The notes under the pieces were generated by a model. That model was not told where the DNA came from. It worked only from the letters and a program-made list of their open reading frames with translations, and searched no databases. A stretch of 9,107 nucleotides of DNA from Fimenecus sp045631075. Its GTDB lineage: Bacteria; Bacillota; Clostridia; Oscillospirales; Acutalibacteraceae. Within the stretch, counting starts at the first letter, position 1. Each line of letters opens with the position of its first letter. The translations under genes were made by a program, and so were the position numbers. The stretch is from contig JAZQUC010000028.1 of assembly GCA_045631075.1 (NCBI GenBank), positions 1-9,107 on the forward strand, given 5' to 3'. This document shows, piece by piece, positions 6,013 through 9,107 of this stretch.

Positions 6013-7299
6013 ATGAAAAAGATCACTAGCATAGTTTTATGCTTAATTTATATGATGCAATTATCAATATGTGCATTTTCTGCTTCTCTGGAAGATGTTT
6101 ATTATGAATGTATGGCACATATCGCGTTTGTTGATAATGTTAATTCCACTGGAAGCAATGTTTCTAGAGAAAATGTGATTGAAAGTGTTAGTGAAGCAAG
6201 TGTAACTGTGAATAATAATGGGGAGGTTAGTGTTTCACTTATAATAAATGATGAGATTTTAACATTTTCTGGAACACCTCAAGGAAAAACAGAAAGCGGT
6301 AAAAGCGTATTTTTCGATGGTGTAAGTTCCAATGAAAAATATGAGATAGTTGACTATACATATGTTAGCGATACCTCGGTTACAAGTGCTATTTTTTCAG
6401 AGCTAAAAAACAATGATGAAACGACACAACAAGATTTGTTGAAAATATATTTTAAAGACAATCAATTAGAAACAAAGAATTATTACTTTATCGAAATTTT
6501 TGACATTGAAATGTCGTTGAATAACGAAATAATAGAATCTTTAGATGTTAATCCGCTTTTGGGAGAATGGGTAACTAGAGAGTTTGAAGCAATATCTACA
6601 GAAGTAGGTATGTGCGATACAAATCAGACACCAAGGATAGCTGCGTATGTGCAAAGAGGTTTTTGTTTGAAATCTTTCGAGTGGTTTACTGAAATACAAA
6701 CTCACACAATATATTGGTTTTCTTATCTTGATTATTTGACAGTGCCAAAGGGTCGCGAATCCAATCAACATTATAGATTAACTGTCGAAAGTAAGAGTGT
6801 AACCCACTCGGTAAACACAGATATGGATTCGGATACGGAATCTTGCTTGCGCATCAAGGGTCTAGAATTAAGATTAATGTCTATACCAAATACAGCGTGG
6901 AAGGCTGTAAAAATAGATGGTGAAGTACGAAAGACGAACATTTTTAAGCCAAAACTCAGTGCAGAAATTGGTGTGGCTTGTGGTTTGTTAGGTGCATCAT
7001 TAAGCATTGATGCTGACTATACGGAGTATGAAACAATTGATATTGATGATACGTTTGACACGTTTGTAAATGGAGTAGATGACAATTATACAAGAAGAAT
7101 CTCTGTTGCTATGAATAGGTATTTTCAGTTAGCAGAAGTTGGTCAATATTTTGATGTAGTAGCAACTTTAAGAGATTATGGAAACGAGACAACTGCTGGT
7201 ACGATGTATGCTGTTTGGAAAATGGAAATCATAAATGGTGCATCATTAGATACATACAACTATTCTTGCACACATCCTGTTGTAAACAGAGTGGTATAA
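6013..7299 (+). CDS. Hypothetical secreted protein
   Basis: The family is not recognised. The 428-aa product begins with a clear signal peptide: MKK, a hydrophobic core at residues 4-22, and a likely cut around 23-25 (CAFSAS). No later membrane helix, sortase motif or cell-wall repeat is visible, so it is probably released or loosely attached. The mature part has six cysteines (33, 201, 218, 278, 323, 419), an even number compatible with disulfides, and alternating beta-type stretches. The C-terminal half (about 215-410) is rich in aromatic and acidic residues. The start has an AAGGAG site (5999-6004) 8 nt upstream. Arginine is mostly AGA/AGG and isoleucine often ATA, unlike the CGT-rich mre genes and rpsO, which hints at acquisition or low expression. 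The leader may regulate translation. It is followed by a weak terminator and a second exported-type gene. Confidence 0.85.
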   Translation: MKKITSIVLCLIYMMQLSICAFSASLEDVYYECMAHIAFVDNVNSTGSNVSRENVIESVSEASVTVNNNGEVSVSLIINDEILTFSGTPQGKTESGKSVFFDGVSSNEKYEIVDYTYVSDTSVTSAIFSELKNNDETTQQDLLKIYFKDNQLETKNYYFIEIFDIEMSLNNEIIESLDVNPLLGEWVTREFEAISTEVGMCDTNQTPRIAAYVQRGFCLKSFEWFTEIQTHTIYWFSYLDYLTVPKGRESNQHYRLTVESKSVTHSVNTDMDSDTESCLRIKGLELRLMSIPNTAWKAVKIDGEVRKTNIFKPKLSAEIGVACGLLGASLSIDADYTEYETIDIDDTFDTFVNGVDDNYTRRISVAMNRYFQLAEVGQYFDVVATLRDYGNETTAGTMYAVWKMEIINGASLDTYNYSCTHPVVNRVV

Positions 7300-7322
7300 T
7301 CAATCTTGATTTTTTCTTTTTA
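7298..7322 (+). terminator. Weak terminator after the secreted-protein gene
   Basis: AATCA (7298-7302) pairs with TGATT (7307-7311) around a short loop, followed directly by T-rich sequence (TTTTT-C-TTTTT). The stem is short and AT-rich, so termination is probably partial. It overlaps the stop codon and the -35 box of the next promoter. Confidence 0.4.
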
Positions 7323-7334
7323 CTATTATAAAAT
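7306..7334 (+). promoter_or_regulatory. Possible promoter of the gene at 7370
   Basis: TTGATT (7306-7311) and TAAAAT (7329-7334) are 17 bp apart, predicting a start near 7341. The -35 lies within the terminator hairpin of the preceding gene. The match is moderate, and read-through from the upstream gene remains possible. Confidence 0.4.
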
Positions 7335-7369
7335 AGAGGAGAGTAAGTAAGAAATCAGAGGGTGATTCT

Positions 7370-7912
7370 ATGCGTAAGAAGATTATAATTGGTATCAGCT
7401 TGTTTCTTGCTTTTGCTTTGTTTATAGTAATCGTTGAAAACAAAGATAAGGTTAAAGGCACAGATGGTATTCTTAAGGTCGCATGTAAAGAAATTGCCGA
7501 TGATGGTGTAGATAAAAGTGATTATTCTATTGTAGGTTCAGTCACTAAGGATAACGAAATCCTTGTATGGATTAAGACGGAAAATAAGGTAGGCATAAAG
7601 AATTATTATCCTCTTATGTTTGAGAATCTTGAGAATGACCGTTATTCATATATAAACCAAGCAGGTTTTTTCAGGCATGAAGTTCAGGGAGTATGCTCAT
7701 GCCTTTTTGGTAGTAGCACCAACTATACTTTTATGATAGATAATCCTGACTACAAATACATAAATCTGTATGAATATGAAACAAGAAATCTTACACAGAT
7801 AAAGATTGATTCCATTCCTTTTGTGTATTATGCAGAAATGCAGTTAGGAGAATATACTTATGTGACTGCAGACGGTAAAGAAGTATATTCCAACGGATAT
7901 GAGAAAAAATAA
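7370..7912 (+). CDS. Hypothetical membrane-anchored or secreted protein
   Basis: The family is not recognised. The 180-aa product has a basic N-terminus (MRKK) and a hydrophobic helix (about 5-22) that ends at VENKDK without a clear signal-peptidase site or lipobox cysteine. A membrane anchor with an extracellular C-terminal domain is therefore the best reading. The remaining 155 residues are hydrophilic and rich in Tyr, Asp and Lys. Three cysteines are present (39, 109, 111), two in a CSC pair. The start is supported by GAGGGTGAT (7358-7366) just upstream. It lies 70 nt after the secreted-protein gene and may be transcribed partly with it. No terminator is seen between its stop and the rpsO promoter, which begins 17 nt later. 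A link to the neighbour's job is a guess from adjacency only. Confidence 0.8.
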   Translation: MRKKIIIGISLFLAFALFIVIVENKDKVKGTDGILKVACKEIADDGVDKSDYSIVGSVTKDNEILVWIKTENKVGIKNYYPLMFENLENDRYSYINQAGFFRHEVQGVCSCLFGSSTNYTFMIDNPDYKYINLYEYETRNLTQIKIDSIPFVYYAEMQLGEYTYVTADGKEVYSNGYEKK

Positions 7913-7928
7913 TAAAAAGAAAAAACAC

Positions 7929-7957
7929 TTGATTTTTGAAAACTCTTGTGTTATACT
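7929..7957 (+). promoter_or_regulatory. Strong promoter of rpsO
   Basis: TTGATT (7929-7934) and TATACT (7952-7957) are 17 bp apart, and a TG at 7949-7950 makes the -10 extended (TGTTATACT). The predicted start near 7964 gives a leader of about 105 nt, consistent with a highly expressed ribosomal-protein gene. Confidence 0.75.
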
Positions 7958-7974
7958 ATCAAGGCTATCTCTGT

Positions 7975-8016
7975 GCACTCGGGTGATTGAGTAAACTCGT
8001 AGAGTGTTTTCACCTA
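7975..8016 (+). promoter_or_regulatory. rpsO leader structure, candidate S15 autoregulatory element
   Basis: CACTC (7976-7980) pairs with GAGTG (8002-8006), while GGGTGA (7981-7986) pairs with TCACCT (8010-8015). The two crossing stems can form a pseudoknot or two alternative folds. GAG-TAAA-CTC (7989-7998) makes a small hairpin inside. In E. coli and Geobacillus, S15 is known to bind its own mRNA leader and repress translation, in E. coli through a pseudoknot. S15 binding here is inferred. Confidence 0.5.
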
Positions 8017-8071
8017 CTTTCATCTGGGGCATTTGAGCATAAATATTATTTTATAATGAGGTGAAATGACA

Positions 8072-8335
8072 ATGACACAGGCAGAAAAGCAGGCTATTAT
8101 GGCTGAATACGCTGCTCACGAAGGCGACACAGGTTCTCCTGAAGTTCAGATTGCTGTTCTCACAAAGAGAATTAACGATTTGACAGAGCACCTTAAGGCT
8201 AACAAGAAGGACCATCACTCACGTCGTGGTCTTCTTAAGATGGTTGGTCGTAGAAGAAATCTTCTCGCATACCTTCAGAAGAAGGATATCGAAAGATACC
8301 GTGCAATCGTTGCAAGACTTGGTCTTCGTAAGTAA
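8072..8335 (+). CDS. rpsO: 30S ribosomal protein S15
   Basis: S15 is a primary 16S rRNA-binding protein of the small subunit that organises the central-domain three-way junction. The 87-aa product contains the family core DTGSPEVQIAVLT and the rRNA-binding stretch KKDHHSRRGLLKMVGRRRNLLAYL, and ends ARLGLRK. Two ATGs compete. The one at 8072 lies 10 nt after the GAGG (8058-8061) of the SD, and the one at 8066 lies only 4 nt after it. The former is chosen on spacing; the latter would give 89 aa (MTMTQ...), equal to the Bacillus protein, and cannot be excluded. Codon choice is that of a highly expressed gene (CGT, CTT, AAG). It has its own promoter and structured leader, and pnp follows in the same direction, the usual rpsO-pnp arrangement. 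Confidence 0.97.
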   Translation: MTQAEKQAIMAEYAAHEGDTGSPEVQIAVLTKRINDLTEHLKANKKDHHSRRGLLKMVGRRRNLLAYLQKKDIERYRAIVARLGLRK

Positions 8336-8343
8336 TCAAAACA

Positions 8344-8388
8344 AATTAAGGCAGATAAGTTTTACCTTATCTGCCTTGAATTGCTTTT
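8344..8388 (+). terminator. Terminator or attenuator hairpin between rpsO and pnp
   Basis: A perfect 12-bp stem (8348-8359 with 8366-8377, AAGGCAG/CTGCCTT at the base) has a 6-nt loop and can be extended by AATT/AATT past one bulged G. The T-run (8385-8388, four T) is short and 8 nt away from the main stem, so termination is probably incomplete, leaving some read-through into pnp. Confidence 0.65.
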
Positions 8389-8402
8389 AAAGGCATTAAC
8401 AT

Positions 8403-8494
8403 CTGAGGCGAAAATTTAAGGTTTTAGCGGTAAATAGAGCTTTTAAATTGATTTTTGAAGGTTGTATTTATTGCTAAACAGATTTTTGCCTCAG
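8403..8494 (+). promoter_or_regulatory. Long imperfect hairpin in the pnp leader
   Basis: Three stacked stems span 92 nt: 8403-8415 with 8482-8494 (13 bp), 8423-8436 with 8465-8478 (14 bp), and 8438-8447 with 8454-8463 (10 bp), topped by a 6-nt loop. They are separated by an asymmetric internal loop (7 and 3 nt) and a G-G mismatch. Of the 37 pairs, six are G-U, which hold only in the + strand RNA. No gene is encoded here. It ends 35 nt before the pnp ATG. It is reminiscent of the RNase III-cut stem in the E. coli pnp leader; the role is inferred. Confidence 0.6.
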
Positions 8495-8529
8495 TACAAC
8501 AAAACAAAAGTAAAGGAAGGTAAAAAATT

Positions 8530-9107
8530 ATGTTTTTCAAGAATTTTAAAGTATGGGAAACTGAACTCGCAGGTAGAAAATTGACTCTTGAAACAGGTAA
8601 GATGGCTGGTCTTGCTAACGCAGCAATTCTTGCTCGTTACGGTGAAACAGAAGTTCTTTGTACAGTTACAGCTTCTGCAAAACCAAGAGAAGGCGTTGAT
8701 TTCTTCCCTCTTTCAGTTGACTATGAAGAAAAAATGTACTCAGTAGGTCGTATTCCTGGTTCATTCCAGAGAAGAGAAGGCAGAGCAAGTGAAAAGGCTA
8801 TCCTTACATCTCGTTGTATCGACAGACCTATCCGTCCTCTTTTCCCTAAGGACCTTAGAAACGACTGTTCAGTTGTTGCTACTGTAATGTCAGTTGACCC
8901 TGACTGCTCACCAGAAATCACAGCGATGATTGGTGTTTCAGCAGCAATCGCTATTTCAGATATTCCATGGGCAGGACCTGTTTCAGGTGTAAACGTTGGT
9001 CTTGTTGATGGCAAAATCGTTATCAACCCAAATCTCGAAGAAAGAGCAAAGACAGACCTTGTTCTTACAGTTGCTTCTACTGCTGACCTTGTTGCTATGA
9101 TTGAAGC
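8530..9107 (+). CDS. pnp: Polynucleotide phosphorylase, partial (N-terminal part)
   Basis: PNPase is a 3'-5' phosphorolytic exoribonuclease (polyribonucleotide nucleotidyltransferase) acting in mRNA decay. The first 192 codons are present and the frame runs off the window end; the full protein is normally about 700 aa. The visible part is the first RNase PH-like domain. Its hallmark is GRIPGSFQRREGRASEKAIL (73-92) followed by TSRCIDRPIRPLFPKDLRND (93-112). Typical early patterns are KLTLETGKMAGLANAAIL (17-34) and TEVLCTVTAS (40-49), and FFPLSVDYEEKMYSVGR precedes the hallmark. A strong SD (AAAGGAAGG, 8512-8520) lies 9 nt before the ATG. It is downstream of rpsO in the common rpsO-pnp order, separated by a hairpin and a long structured leader. 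No convincing separate promoter was found in the gap. The catalytic second PH domain, KH and S1 domains lie outside the window. Confidence 0.96.
   Translation, partial: MFFKNFKVWETELAGRKLTLETGKMAGLANAAILARYGETEVLCTVTASAKPREGVDFFPLSVDYEEKMYSVGRIPGSFQRREGRASEKAILTSRCIDRPIRPLFPKDLRNDCSVVATVMSVDPDCSPEITAMIGVSAAIAISDIPWAGPVSGVNVGLVDGKIVINPNLEERAKTDLVLTVASTADLVAMIE

Noticed and set aside
7844..8032. Minus-strand ORF of 62 codons across the rpsO promoter and leader
   Set aside because: It overlaps a strong plus-strand promoter and structured leader and has no SD.
7964..8065. T-box or known metabolite riboswitch in the rpsO leader
   Set aside because: No T-box antiterminator sequence (TGGNACCGCG-like) or other riboswitch core is seen; an S15-type leader fits the gene better.
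8403..8494. Long pnp-leader hairpin as an insertion element with terminal inverted repeats
   Set aside because: No flanking target duplication is seen and the arms pair along their whole length with several G-U pairs, which favours an RNA structure; kept open only as the alternative explanation.

Overview
The window looks like a chromosomal segment of a low-GC, Gram-positive anaerobe of the class Clostridia, most like the Oscillospiraceae/Ruminococcaceae. The evidence is the AT-rich sequence, strong Bacillus-type Shine-Dalgarno (SD) sites (AAGGAAGG, GAGGTGA), the mreB-mreC-mreD-PBP2 gene order, and the sequences of ribosomal protein S15 and PNPase. The species cannot be named from this sequence.

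Layout: (1) 1-584 is the 3' end of a repetitive, beta-propeller-like protein of unknown role, closed by a terminator. (2) 693-950 is a stand-alone 5S rRNA gene with its own promoter, phased A-tracts upstream and a terminator; no 16S, 23S or tRNA gene lies beside it. (3) 965-5558 is the cell-elongation operon mreB-mreC-mreD-PBP2, with one good promoter in front of mreB. The proteins form the membrane-bound elongasome that directs lateral-wall peptidoglycan synthesis. (4) 5559-5760 is a gene-free island of heptamer repeats and GC-rich palindromes. (5) 5747-7912 holds two genes of unknown function for exported or membrane-anchored proteins; the first has a long structured leader. (6) 7929-9107 is rpsO (S15) with a structured leader, a hairpin, a 92-nt interrupted hairpin, and the first 192 codons of pnp (polynucleotide phosphorylase).

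The most unusual observations are these. The MreB has Lys in place of the glutamate thought to be catalytic (LIHKP instead of LIEEP). The pnp leader can form a 37-bp hairpin whose G-U pairs point to selection on the RNA of the + strand. The leader of the gene at 6013 has a 12-nt perfect complement to that gene's own SD site, plus a 9-codon ORF with a strong SD. The rpsO leader has mutually exclusive or pseudoknotted stems. No CRISPR array, transposase, prophage gene or recognised defence system is visible.
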